Shown here piece by piece: positions 1 to 8,312 of a stretch of 64,000 bases of DNA (positions within the stretch are counted from its first letter, which is position 1; each line of letters starts with the position of its first letter). Both the position numbers and the translations under genes were made by a program. The notes under the pieces are model-generated. The model was not told where the DNA came from. It was given only the letters and a program-made list of their open reading frames with translations, and did not search any database. This DNA comes from Streptomyces sp. B21-105 (GTDB lineage Bacteria; Actinomycetota; Actinomycetes; Streptomycetales; Streptomycetaceae): contig NZ_JARUMJ010000001.1 of the NCBI RefSeq assembly GCF_036898465.1, positions 4,278,001 through 4,342,000 on the forward strand, written 5' to 3'.

Positions 1-1276
1 AACAGGTACCGGGACCGGAACAGGTACCGGGACCGGAACGGGAACCGGGCAAGCCGCTGCCGCTCAGGGGGACGAGGACCTGCGTTCCCGGCTCGCGCGC
101 TGGACCCTGGCGGAGGCCGAACTGCTGGGCGTGACCGGCCGGGGCGCACTGTCGGCGCACGGCCGGGTCCTGCTCGGCGCACCGCCCGCCACCCGGCCCG
201 CGCAGGCCGCCGCGGGGGCCGCAGGGACCGCGGACGCCGCTCCGGCCGGTCCGGGCGACAAACTCCCCGCCCATCACCGGGCCGCCACCGCCACCCCCGT
301 CGTGGCGCCGCTCTCGCCGCCCGAGCAGGCCGTGGCCGCCGCGGCCGCCGCACGGCTGCTCGCCCCACTGCTGCCGGAGCCGCTGGACCACGTCCTGCTC
401 CAGGCGGATCTGACGGCGGTCGCCCCGGGCCCGCTGCGGCGGCCGCTGGCCGACGTGCTGAGCGTCCTCGCGGACGTCGAGTCCAAGGGCGGCGCGACCG
501 TCTACCGGTTCACCCCCGGTTCCGTCCGGCGCGCCCTGGACGCCGGGCGCAGCGCCTCCGACCTGCACACCTTCCTCGCCGAGCACTCCCGCACGCCGGT
601 GCCGCAGCCGCTGACCTATCTGATCGACGACGTGGCGCGCCGGCACGGGCACCTGCGGGTGGGCGCGGCCTCGGCGTACGTCCGCTGCGACGACGAGACG
701 ATCCTGAACGAGATCCTCGCCGACAAGCGCGCCGCCGGCCTGCGGCTGCGCCGCCTGGCTCCCACGGTGCTCGCGGCGCAGGCCGACCCGGCGGCCCTCC
801 TGGACGGCCTGCGGGCGATGGGTTTCGCGCCCGCCGCCGAGTCCGCCGAGGGGGACGTCCTGATCACCCGCGCGCTCGCCCACCGCACACCGCCCCGCAC
901 GGCCCCCGAGCCGGTGCCGGACGGGCCGCCCATTCCCGACGGCACGCTGCTCGGCGCGGCGATCCGGGCCGTCCGGGCGGGTGACGCGGCCGCGACCGCC
1001 CCGCGCAAGGCGACGCAGGACGCGGCCCAGCTCGCCCCGGGCGCGCTGCCCCGCACCAGTGCCGCCGAGACCCTGGCCACCATGCAGGCCGCCGTCCTCA
1101 CCGGTGGGGCGCTGTGGATCGGCTACGTCAACGCGGAGGGCTCGGCCACTCAGCGCGTCATCGCGCCGGTGCGGGTGGAGGGCGGCTTCGTGACGGGGTA
1201 CGACCACACCGCGGACGAGGTCCGCACGTACCCGCTGCACCGGATCACCGGGGTGGCGGAACTGGCGGACGACTGA
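1..1276 (+). CDS. Helicase-associated protein with XPB N-terminal-like domain (3' part; 5' end outside window)
   Basis: The frame is open from the first base to TGA at 1274-1276, so about 424 residues of a longer protein are visible. They begin with alternating Thr-Gly coded by an 18-bp direct repeat (1-18, 19-36) and an Ala/Pro-rich linker. The central part matches the N-terminal domain of the XPB helicase gene downstream: both show Tyr-Arg-x-Thr-Pro, later Ser/Arg-x-Pro-Val-Pro, then Asp-Val-Ala and a Gly-x-Leu turn. The last 60 residues (LWIGYVNAEG ... VTGYDHTADE) look like a WYL-type ligand-sensing fold. The family is usually annotated as helicase C-terminal or XPB/Ssl2 N-terminal domain protein in actinobacteria. 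A partner or regulatory role for the neighbouring helicase is inference. Confidence 0.8.
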   Translation, partial: TGTGTGTGTGTGTGTGQAAAAQGDEDLRSRLARWTLAEAELLGVTGRGALSAHGRVLLGAPPATRPAQAAAGAAGTADAAPAGPGDKLPAHHRAATATPVVAPLSPPEQAVAAAAAARLLAPLLPEPLDHVLLQADLTAVAPGPLRRPLADVLSVLADVESKGGATVYRFTPGSVRRALDAGRSASDLHTFLAEHSRTPVPQPLTYLIDDVARRHGHLRVGAASAYVRCDDETILNEILADKRAAGLRLRRLAPTVLAAQADPAALLDGLRAMGFAPAAESAEGDVLITRALAHRTPPRTAPEPVPDGPPIPDGTLLGAAIRAVRAGDAAATAPRKATQDAAQLAPGALPRTSAAETLATMQAAVLTGGALWIGYVNAEGSATQRVIAPVRVEGGFVTGYDHTADEVRTYPLHRITGVAELADD

Positions 1277-1324
1277 GGTTCCCCCGCCAGGTTCCTCACC
1301 GCGGCAAAGGCTCCGCCGTACGGC

Positions 1325-1879
1325 TCAGCAGTACCCGACGGAGGCGTCCGCCGGCAGGCCGAAGTGGGTGCGGGCCGCGGACTCCAGGGCGGCGGACGGC
1401 ATCGGCTCGTGGAGCGAGGACCGGACGAGGACGCCGAAGTGGGCCCTCGTCCACCGGCCGTACCCCTCGCCGTCCGGCGGCTCCTCGCGGGAGACGACCC
1501 GGTAGCCGCCGTCGGCCGCGGCATCCCGCCGGAGCCGTACGACCTGCGGGTACTGTCCGGCGCCGCACTCCACGAGGCTCTGGTCCTGCACCCCGTACTC
1601 GACGCACAGCGTGTTGACGCCGGCCCTTATGTCGCCCGCGTGTTCCTCCAGTACGAGGGCCTCCGCACGGCAGAACCAGCGCGCCTTCCACGCGGGCACT
1701 GTCTCGCCGGGGCCGTCCCCCCGCGAGTCCGCCGCGACCCGGGCCTCGATCACCGGCCGCACCTCGGCCCACAGCCCCGCGTCGACCCCCGCGGGCCACA
1801 TCACCCAGGTGCCGGTGGCGGCCAGCACCGCCGCGGCTCCGACGCCCACCGCGCCCCTGCGGAACGACAGGACCGACAT
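1325..1879 (-). CDS. Small membrane-anchored or secreted protein of unknown function
   Basis: 184 residues starting MSVLSFRRGAVGVG, with a strong Shine-Dalgarno (GAGGGGAA) 7-9 nt upstream of the ATG at 1879. Residues about 8-27 form one hydrophobic segment after Arg-Arg, giving a signal anchor or signal peptide. The rest is hydrophilic with three Cys (around WFCRAEAL, NTLCVEYG and LVECGAG) and a last Cys at the C-terminus (SVGYC), suggesting disulfides outside the membrane. It is convergent with the upstream gene, with only 48 bp between stops. I recognise no family. The frame stays open upstream of this start, but that sequence lacks a ribosome site and is low-complexity. Confidence 0.7.
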   Translation of the reverse strand: MSVLSFRRGAVGVGAAAVLAATGTWVMWPAGVDAGLWAEVRPVIEARVAADSRGDGPGETVPAWKARWFCRAEALVLEEHAGDIRAGVNTLCVEYGVQDQSLVECGAGQYPQVVRLRRDAAADGGYRVVSREEPPDGEGYGRWTRAHFGVLVRSSLHEPMPSAALESAARTHFGLPADASVGYC

Positions 1880-2087
1880 ACCGTGATTCCCCTCACCGCG
1901 TCGCGCCCATCGCGCTGCTCCCCCGATCAGACCCGCAGAAAGCCCCCAGGGTTGCCCGGCTCCCGGACGCCGAAGGTGCACGGGGTTCCCCAGGGCCGGG
2001 CAGACGTCCGCGCACGGCTGCGGGCCGTCGTCGCGGCACGTCGTACGGCACACTGGAGGTTTGGCCGGTGCGGAAGGGATGGCGTAC

Positions 2088-3731
2088 GTGAACGGACCGC
2101 TGATCGTCCAGTCGGACAAAACTCTGTTGCTGGAGGTCGATCACGAGCAGGCCGACGCGTGCCGTCGGGCCATCGCGCCGTTCGCGGAGCTGGAGCGGGC
2201 GCCGGAGCACATCCACACCTACCGGCTGACTCCGCTGGGCCTGTGGAACGCGCGGGCGGCCGGGCACGACGCCGAGCAGGTCGTGGACGCGCTCGTGCAG
2301 TACAGCCGCTATCCCGTGCCGCACGCGCTGCTGGTGGACGTCGCGGAGACGATGGACCGGTACGGGAGGCTGACGCTGAGCAAGCATCCGGCGCACGGGC
2401 TGGTGCTGACCTCCACGGACCGGCCGGTGCTGGAGGAGATCCTGCGCTCGAAGCGGGTCGCGCCGCTGGTCGGGGCCCGGCTCGATCCGGACACCGTCGT
2501 CGTGCACCCTTCCGAGCGCGGGCAGATCAAGCAGACGCTGCTGAAGCTGGGCTGGCCGGCCGAGGACCTCGCGGGGTACGTCGACGGCGAGGCGCATCCG
2601 ATCGAGCTCGCCGAGGACGGGTGGGCGCTGCGCCCGTACCAGAAGCAGGCGGTGGAGAACTTCTGGCACGGCGGCAGCGGGGTCGTGGTGCTGCCCTGCG
2701 GCGCCGGGAAGACGCTGGTCGGGGCCGGGTCGATGGCGCAGGCGAAGTCCACGACGCTGATCCTCGTCACGAACACGGTGTCGGCGCGGCAGTGGAAGCA
2801 CGAGCTGGTGAAGCGGACCTCGCTGACCGAGGACGAGATCGGCGAGTACAGCGGAACGCGGAAGGAGATCCGCCCGGTCACCATCGCCACCTACCAGGTG
2901 CTGACGACCCGGCGGAAGGGCGTCTACCCGCACCTGGAGCTGTTCGACTCGCGGGACTGGGGCCTGATCGTCTACGACGAGGTGCATCTGCTGCCGGCGC
3001 CGGTGTTCAAGTTCACCGCCGACCTCCAGGCGCGGCGGCGGCTCGGTCTGACGGCGACGCTGGTCCGTGAGGACGGCCGGGAGTCGGACGTGTTCTCGCT
3101 CATCGGGCCGAAGCGGTTCGACGCGCCGTGGAAGGAGATCGAGGCGCAGGGCTACATCGCGCCCGCCGACTGCGTGGAGGTCCGGGTCAACCTCACCGAC
3201 TCGGAGCGCTTGGCGTACGCGACCGCCGAGGCGGAGGAGAAGTACCGCTTCTGCGCGACGACGGCGACGAAGCGGAAGGTGACGGAGGCGCTGGTGCGGC
3301 GGTTCGCCGGGCAGCAGATCCTCGTCATCGGGCAGTACATCGACCAGCTCGACGAGCTCGGCGAGCATCTGAACGCGCCGGTCATCAAGGGCGAGACGTC
3401 CAACGCGCAGCGCGAGAAGCTCTTCGACGCGTTCCGGGAGGGCGAGATCAGCGTGCTGGTGGTGTCGAAGGTCGCGAACTTCTCGATCGACCTGCCGGAG
3501 GCCACGGTGGCCATCCAGGTGTCGGGCACCTTCGGGTCCCGGCAGGAGGAGGCGCAGCGGCTCGGCCGGGTGCTGCGGCCCAAGGCGGACGGGCACCAGG
3601 CGCACTTCTACTCGGTGGTGGCGCGGGACACCATCGACCAGGACTTCGCGGCGCACCGCCAGCGGTTCCTGGCGGAGCAGGGCTACGCCTACCGCATCGT
3701 CGACGCCGACGAGCTGCTGGCGGACGATTGA
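2088..3731 (+). CDS. XPB/Ssl2-type DNA repair helicase
   Basis: SF2 DNA helicase of the bacterial XPB type, about 547 residues, expected to unwind DNA 3'-5' in repair or transcription-linked processes. Visible motifs in order: N-terminal damage-recognition-like domain (about 1-170), Walker A PCGAGKTLVG, motif II YDEVHLLP, motif III LTATLVREDG, and motif VI EEAQRLGRVLRPK. The start is uncertain. GTG at 2088 gives MNGPLIVQSDKTLLLEV, the conserved family beginning as I know it, with GAAGGG upstream. In-frame ATG 2079 and TTG 2061 are alternatives; GGAGG at 2055-2059 is too close to 2061. It lies 208 bp after a divergent small gene and follows a protein carrying a related N-terminal domain. Confidence 0.92.
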   Translation: MNGPLIVQSDKTLLLEVDHEQADACRRAIAPFAELERAPEHIHTYRLTPLGLWNARAAGHDAEQVVDALVQYSRYPVPHALLVDVAETMDRYGRLTLSKHPAHGLVLTSTDRPVLEEILRSKRVAPLVGARLDPDTVVVHPSERGQIKQTLLKLGWPAEDLAGYVDGEAHPIELAEDGWALRPYQKQAVENFWHGGSGVVVLPCGAGKTLVGAGSMAQAKSTTLILVTNTVSARQWKHELVKRTSLTEDEIGEYSGTRKEIRPVTIATYQVLTTRRKGVYPHLELFDSRDWGLIVYDEVHLLPAPVFKFTADLQARRRLGLTATLVREDGRESDVFSLIGPKRFDAPWKEIEAQGYIAPADCVEVRVNLTDSERLAYATAEAEEKYRFCATTATKRKVTEALVRRFAGQQILVIGQYIDQLDELGEHLNAPVIKGETSNAQREKLFDAFREGEISVLVVSKVANFSIDLPEATVAIQVSGTFGSRQEEAQRLGRVLRPKADGHQAHFYSVVARDTIDQDFAAHRQRFLAEQGYAYRIVDADELLADD

Positions 3732-3859
3732 GTGAACAGCTGAGCGGAGGAGTGAGCGGGGCTCAGCGCCGGGCCCGAGCGGACCGCCACGGCGAACGGC
3801 CGGGCTCGGTACCCTGAAGGCAACGCAAACCATGACAGGGCAGGGGGAGGGAGGGCTCC

Positions 3860-4141
3860 ATGCCTCACGCCGAGGTCTACGAAGTGCTCTACACCGAGCC
3901 CGCTGCCCGTGACCGCGATCGCCTGGACCCGGTGCGCAGGGCTGCTCTCGACAAGGCCGTGGGCATACTGGCCCGCGACCCGTACACCGAGGTGTCACGC
4001 TCGATCGGCGTCGGCGATCAGGACCGGGAGATCCGGCTCACCTCACAGATCGTGGCGGAGTACATGGTGTCCCGGGGGCGTCTGCTGCTGGTCATGCTGC
4101 GGATCTTCGACGACAAGGACATCCTGCTGCCCGAGGCGTGA
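3860..4141 (+). CDS. RelE/ParE-like toxin-fold protein (orphan)
   Basis: 93 residues starting at ATG 3860 behind GGGGGAGGGAGG. The pattern YTEPAARDRDRLDPVRRAAL, then D..REIRLTSQIVAEYMV, then LLLVMLRIFDDKDILLPEA, is that of the RelE/ParE mRNA-interferase or gyrase-toxin fold (helix pair, beta sheet, C-terminal strand). No antitoxin-like frame is visible on either side: 128 bp of spacer lie upstream and a tandem repeat lies downstream. It may be an orphan toxin, a domesticated member, or have a distant partner. Fold assignment rests on pattern only. Confidence 0.72.
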   Translation: MPHAEVYEVLYTEPAARDRDRLDPVRRAALDKAVGILARDPYTEVSRSIGVGDQDREIRLTSQIVAEYMVSRGRLLLVMLRIFDDKDILLPEA

Positions 4142-4151
4142 GCCGGTCCCA

Positions 4152-4197
4152 CAGGTCTTCACCTGCGGCGGACGCAGGTCTTCACCTGCGGCGGACG
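4152..4197. repeat. Perfect 23-bp tandem duplication
   Basis: Two exact adjacent copies (4152-4174 and 4175-4197) beginning CAGGTCTTCACCTG. Each copy contains the small inverted repeat CAGGT-CTTC-ACCTG. The right copy holds the stop codon and last codons of the minus-strand gene ending at 4182, so the duplication sits just beyond that gene's end and leaves its reading frame intact. It looks recent because the copies are identical. Confidence 0.95.
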
Positions 4198-4367
4198 CCC
4201 GCCTCCTCGCGGTACTCGCCGAGGACGAGCACGTCGAAGGCGGCGCCGACGAAGACCTTGACGGCGCGCAGGGCGTCGCCGAGGCGGTGGCGGTGGGGGT
4301 GGACGTCGGACAGGGGGGTCGCGCCGGACGGGCGACCGGGGGCTGGGGTGAGGGTCGCTGCACTCAT
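4182..4367 (-). CDS. Small conserved hypothetical protein
   Basis: 61 residues starting MSAATLTPAPGRPSGATPLS. The second half (LGDALRAVKVFVGAAFDVLV) is an amphipathic to hydrophobic helix, followed by LGEYREEAGVRRR. I recall similar small proteins upstream of this helicase in other Streptomyces but know no function. GGAG lies only 2 nt before the ATG, so the start is weak. The gene diverges from the HelD-type gene at 4637 across 269 bp. Confidence 0.55.
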   Translation of the reverse strand: MSAATLTPAPGRPSGATPLSDVHPHRHRLGDALRAVKVFVGAAFDVLVLGEYREEAGVRRR

Positions 4368-4636
4368 GTCTCCATGGTGCGCGCCACGGCATAAAGGGGG
4401 CATCGGTCCCAGGTCCCCATTCGGCGTACTCCCTGGGTATCCCTGTGGGCGGGGGTGTCCCCTACGGGAAGGGGGTGCGCCCCTCAGGGGTGCCGGGTAA
4501 TTGCGTTGGCGCGCCTTCGGCCGCTCACCTAGAATCTCCGCTCTTGCCCGCCTCCCCTCGGAGCGCCGCCGTCCGGACGGAAACCGGACGGCAATCGCCG
4601 TAGCCACCCACCCCCACCCGGCCCGGAGGCACCCCC

Positions 4637-6697
4637 TTGTCCACGCCGTCCTCGTCCCGCACGCCCGTCGACGACGACCCGCTCGCCCGCGAACGCGGCC
4701 ATCTCGCCTCCTCGCGTGCCGCGCTGCGCGCGATGCGGGAGGACGTCGAGTCCCTCGACATCAGAGACGTCACCGCGAACTGGGTCAACGCGCAGATCCT
4801 GGAGCGGCAGATCGAGGAGCGGATCAAGGCGCTGGCCGACCTCAGCGACACCCCGCTGTTCTTCGGCCGGCTCGACTACCTGCACGCTCCGGGCGCGGAC
4901 CGGGCGGAGGGCGCGGAGGGGGAGAGGTTCTACATCGGGCGTCGTCATGTGCACGACGGCGACGGCGACCCGATGGTCATCGACTGGCGCGCTCCGGTGT
5001 CGCAGCCGTTCTACCGGGCGTCGAAGAAGGACCCGATGGACGTCGGGCTGCGCCGCCGCTTCGGCTACACGCGCGGGGACATCACGGCGTACGAGGACGA
5101 ACACCTGTCCGACCCCTCCGAGGCCGCCGCCACCAGCAAGCTGCTCCAGCAGGAGATCGAGCGGCCGCGTGTGGGCCCCATGCGGGACATCGTCGCCACC
5201 ATCCAGCCCGAGCAGGACGAGATCGTGCGCGGCGGGCTGGGCGGCACGGTGTGCGTGCAGGGCGGGCCGGGGACCGGGAAGACGGCGGTGGGGCTGCACC
5301 GGGTGGCGTATCTGCTGTACGCCCACCGTGAGCGGCTGGCGCGCACCGGCACGCTGGTCATCGGGCCGAACAAGTCGTTCCTGCACTACATCGAGCAGGT
5401 GCTGCCCGCGCTGGGCGAGCTGACGGTCCGCCAGGGCACGGTGGACGACCTGGTGGCCCATGTGGAGGTGCGGGGCGAGGACGACGCCGCGGCGGCGCTC
5501 GTCAAGGGCGACGCGAGGATGGCGCAGGTGCTGCGGCGGGCCGTCTACGCGCAGGTGCGGATGCCGGCCGAGCCGGTCGTCGTGGTGCGCGGGTCGCGGC
5601 GCTGGCGGGTTGCGGCGTACGAACTCGAGGAGATGGTGCGGGAGTTGCTCGGCCGGGACATCCGGTACGGGGCCGCCCGCGAGGCCCTGCCGCAGCGCAT
5701 CGCGCACGCGGTGCTGGTGCAGATGGAGCGCTCGGGCGAGGCCCCGGACGACCGGGTGCAGGACGCCGTGGCCCGCAACAGCGCGGTGAAGGCGGCGGTG
5801 AAGGAGGTCTGGCCGGTCGTCGACCCGGCGAAGCTGGTGCTGCGGCTGCTGACGGACGCGGAGTTCCTCGCCGAGCACGCGGAGGGCGTGCTGAGCGAGC
5901 AGGAGCAGAAGACGATCCTGGCGGCGAAGCCGGCGCGGTCCGTGAAGACGGCCAGGTGGTCGGCGGCGGACGCGGTGCTGATCGACGAGGCGAGGGATCT
6001 GGTGGAGCGCACGCACTCGCTCGGCCATGTGGTCCTCGACGAGGCGCAGGACCTGTCGCCCATGCAGTACCGGGCGGTCGGCCGCCGCTGCACCACGGGC
6101 TCGGCGACCGTGCTGGGCGATCTGGCGCAGGGCACCACCCCGTGGGCGACCCGGAGCTGGGAGGAGGCCCTCGGGCACCTCGGCAAGGCGGACGCGGTGG
6201 TCGAGGAGCTGACGGCCGGTTTCCGCGTCCCGACGGACGTGATCGTCTACGCCTCCCGGCTGCTGCCGCACATCGCGCCGGGCCTCACACCGGTCGCGTC
6301 GGTCCGTGAGAACCCCGGCTTCTTCGACCTCCGGGAGGTCGCGGACGCGGCGGACGTCGTCGCGGCCTGCGAGGAGCTGCTGCGCAACGAGGGCTCGACG
6401 GGCCTGATCGCGGCCGACGCCCGGATCCCGGCGCTGACCGAGGCGCTGACGGCGGCGGGCGTCCCGTGGCTGGCCCCGGGCGAGGAGACGACGGCCGAAA
6501 CCCGCCTCACCCTGGTCCCGGCGTCGCTGGCCAAGGGTCTGGAGTACGACTACGTCGTCCTGGACGAACCGCAGGCCGTGGTCGACGGGGAGCCGGACGA
6601 ACGGACGGGCCTGCGCCGCCTGTACGTGACCCTGACCCGAGCGGTCTCCGGCCTCATCGTCACCCACGCCTCCCCACTGCCCCGACAACTCACCTGA
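4637..6697 (+). CDS. HelD-like SF1 ATPase (RNA polymerase-associated)
   Basis: 686 residues. The TTG start at 4637 is chosen because GGAGG (4625-4629) stands 7 nt upstream and no better start follows. Order: N-terminal coiled-coil (LEEQI-type region about 20-75), a wedge domain ending FYIGRRHVHD, Walker A GGPGTGKTAVGLHR, a long insertion, motif II VVLDEAQDLSPMQYRAV, and C-terminal motifs including GLEYDYVVLDEPQ and RRLYVTLTRAVSGL. This is the HelD/HelR architecture. Known members bind core RNA polymerase and free stalled or rifampicin-bound enzyme using ATP. Whether this one is the antibiotic-protecting type cannot be told from sequence. It is monocistronic and convergent with cutC (44 bp). 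Confidence 0.88.
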   Translation: MSTPSSSRTPVDDDPLARERGHLASSRAALRAMREDVESLDIRDVTANWVNAQILERQIEERIKALADLSDTPLFFGRLDYLHAPGADRAEGAEGERFYIGRRHVHDGDGDPMVIDWRAPVSQPFYRASKKDPMDVGLRRRFGYTRGDITAYEDEHLSDPSEAAATSKLLQQEIERPRVGPMRDIVATIQPEQDEIVRGGLGGTVCVQGGPGTGKTAVGLHRVAYLLYAHRERLARTGTLVIGPNKSFLHYIEQVLPALGELTVRQGTVDDLVAHVEVRGEDDAAAALVKGDARMAQVLRRAVYAQVRMPAEPVVVVRGSRRWRVAAYELEEMVRELLGRDIRYGAAREALPQRIAHAVLVQMERSGEAPDDRVQDAVARNSAVKAAVKEVWPVVDPAKLVLRLLTDAEFLAEHAEGVLSEQEQKTILAAKPARSVKTARWSAADAVLIDEARDLVERTHSLGHVVLDEAQDLSPMQYRAVGRRCTTGSATVLGDLAQGTTPWATRSWEEALGHLGKADAVVEELTAGFRVPTDVIVYASRLLPHIAPGLTPVASVRENPGFFDLREVADAADVVAACEELLRNEGSTGLIAADARIPALTEALTAAGVPWLAPGEETTAETRLTLVPASLAKGLEYDYVVLDEPQAVVDGEPDERTGLRRLYVTLTRAVSGLIVTHASPLPRQLT

Positions 6698-6741
6698 CCG
6701 ACACCCCGGGCGGGCGGGCCCTCGAACCGGCCCCGCCCGGC

Positions 6742-7566
6742 CTACCCGACGTGGCCCTGCCCGGTGCACTCCGCCTGCCCCGCACGCGCCGTCGGCTCGG
6801 TGTGTGCCGTCGGCTCGGTGTGGCCCGTGGGGTCGGTGTGGCCCGTGGGGTCGGTGTGGCCCGTCGGGTCGGTGTGTTCGGCGTCCACGGCTCGGCGCCA
6901 CTCGCGGACGGCGGGTGCGGACACCGGGCCGGTCCAGCCGTGCGGGCGGGCCGCGCCGCCGATGTGGAACGCGTCGATCCCGGCGGCCCGCAGCCGCGGG
7001 AGGTGGCCGAGGCGCAGGCCGCCGCCGACGAGGAGGCGCTGCTCGTAGCCCTGTTCGCCGTGCCGGGCGGCCTCGGCGAGCAGCGTGGGCAGGCCGGCGT
7101 CGACACCGGCCGGGGAGCCGGCGGTGAGGTAGGCGTCCAGTCCGGGCAGGCCGTCCAGCTGCTTGCGCAGGGCGTCGCGGTCGGCGGCGTGGTCGAGGGC
7201 GCGGTGGAAGGTCCAGCGGCAGCCGTCCAGCTCGGCGAGGATCCGCTCCACCGCCGCCCGGTCGACCGCGCCCTGCCCGTCGAGGAAGCCGAACACGAAC
7301 TCCCGCGCGCCGGCCTCCCGCAGATCGGCGGCGGCCCCTGCGAGGCGGTCGACGTCCCCGGCCGCGAAGCCGTCGGACAGCCGCAGCATGACGCGCAGGG
7401 AGAGGTCGACGGCGGCCCGGACGCCGGCGAACACCGCGACCGGCGGGGTGAGCCCGTCGGCGGCCATGTCGGTGACCAGCTCGAGGCGGTCCGCGCCTCC
7501 GGCCTGGGCGGCGACCGCGTCCTCGGCGTCGAGGGCGATCACCTCCAGAACTGCACGCTTGCTCAT
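6742..7566 (-). CDS. cutC: Copper homeostasis protein CutC family
   Basis: 274 residues with a TIM-barrel CutC core: LEVIALDAEDAVAAQAGGAD, then RLELVTDMAADGLTP, FVFGFLDGQG, TFHRALDHAADRDAL and LLVGGGLRLGHLPRL all follow the family. The start at MSKRAVLEV is preceded by GGGGAC. The family is linked to copper tolerance, but its biochemical role is unsettled. The tail is unusual. After the barrel come repeats of TDPTGH and TEPTAH, coded by five 18-bp units at 6791-6880, giving regularly spaced His and Asp. The gene shares its upstream region with the HD-domain gene, and a DasR-like 12-mer lies there. Confidence 0.85.
   Translation of the reverse strand: MSKRAVLEVIALDAEDAVAAQAGGADRLELVTDMAADGLTPPVAVFAGVRAAVDLSLRVMLRLSDGFAAGDVDRLAGAAADLREAGAREFVFGFLDGQGAVDRAAVERILAELDGCRWTFHRALDHAADRDALRKQLDGLPGLDAYLTAGSPAGVDAGLPTLLAEAARHGEQGYEQRLLVGGGLRLGHLPRLRAAGIDAFHIGGAARPHGWTGPVSAPAVREWRRAVDAEHTDPTGHTDPTGHTDPTGHTEPTAHTEPTARAGQAECTGQGHVG
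6791..6880. repeat. Five 18-bp tandem units inside the cutC 3' end
   Basis: Units of 18 bp (6791, 6809, 6827, 6845, 6863) with the plus-strand core GGTCGGTGTGGCCC. On the coding strand each gives six residues, His-Thr-Asp/Glu-Pro-Thr-Gly/Ala. Units three and four are identical and the others diverge at two to four bases. The unit keeps the reading frame, so copy number can change without breaking the gene. Confidence 0.95.
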
Positions 7567-7619
7567 GGGTCCCCATTCGTCGGCGGTCCCCGGCGCTCGG
7601 CCCGCACCCGGCACGTTAC

Positions 7620-7631
7620 AGGTCTAGTCCA
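7620..7631. promoter_or_regulatory. DasR-like operator (dre) between cutC and the HD-domain gene
   Basis: AGGTCTAGTCCA is the exact reverse complement of TGGACTAGACCT at 29214-29225 in the nagK promoter, and matches 10 of 12 positions of the published DasR core TGGTCTAGACCA. It lies 54 bp before the cutC start and 37 bp before the HD-gene start, next to an unusually AT-rich stretch (AATTTAAGAATA) that could be a promoter. DasR binding here is inference. Confidence 0.55.
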
Positions 7632-7667
7632 ATTTAAGAATACGCCGGACGGCGGGACAATGAGGCC

Positions 7668-8312
7668 ATGGCCGATCTCGACGCGCTGCGCACCCGTTTC
7701 AGCCACGCCCTGGAAGGGGTCCGGGGCCCCGGCGGCGGCCCCGACCCCGCGCCCTACGCCGACGCCCTCCTCGCCCGCTGGCAGGAGCCGCAGCGCCGCT
7801 ACCACACGCTGACCCACCTCACCGACGTCCTCGACCGCGTCGACGTCCTCCAGGCGCACGCCGCCGACCCGGACGTCGTCCGGCTGGCCGCCTGGTTCCA
7901 CGACGCCGTCTACCTCCCCGACCGCTCCGAGAACGAGGAGCGCTCCGCCCGTCTCGCCGAGCGCGCCCTCGCCGAGGCCGGCGCGCCCGCGGAGAAGACG
8001 GCAGAGGTCGCACGGCTCGTCCGGCTCACGGTCACCCACGACCCGGCCGACGACGACCCCGACGGCCGGGTCCTGTGCGACGCCGACCTCGCGGTCCTCG
8101 CCTCGCCGCCGTCCGCGTACGCCGCCTACACCGCCGCCGTCCGCGAGGAGTACTCCTTCGTGCCGAACGACGCCTTCCGGGCCGGCCGTTCGGACGTCCT
8201 GCGCCAACTCCTCGCCCTGCCACGGCTGTTCAGGACGCCGTACGGGAGCGAGCACTGGGAGGACACGGCCCGCTACAACCTGCGGGGCGAACTGGAACTG
8301 CTGGCCTCGTGA
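7668..8312 (+). CDS. HD-domain metal-dependent phosphohydrolase-like protein
   Basis: 214 residues. The HD signature is split as expected: YHTLTHLTDVL (first His pair), LAAWFHDAVY (the His-Asp of HD), and a distal VTHDPADDD plus LCDADLAVL supplying further metal ligands. The conserved GRADVLRQLL-like region (AGRSDVLRQLL) and the end TPYGSEHWEDTARYNL are typical of the predicted metal-dependent HD superfamily protein common in Streptomyces. The substrate is unknown. Its TGA overlaps the GTG of the acetyltransferase gene (8309), so the two are probably translationally coupled. Confidence 0.85.
   Translation: MADLDALRTRFSHALEGVRGPGGGPDPAPYADALLARWQEPQRRYHTLTHLTDVLDRVDVLQAHAADPDVVRLAAWFHDAVYLPDRSENEERSARLAERALAEAGAPAEKTAEVARLVRLTVTHDPADDDPDGRVLCDADLAVLASPPSAYAAYTAAVREEYSFVPNDAFRAGRSDVLRQLLALPRLFRTPYGSEHWEDTARYNLRGELELLAS

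Noticed and set aside
4529..7576. 1015-codon minus-strand open frame opposite the HelD-type gene
   Set aside because: Arg/Gly/Pro-rich shadow of the GC-biased plus-strand gene and, at its start, a wrong frame of cutC.
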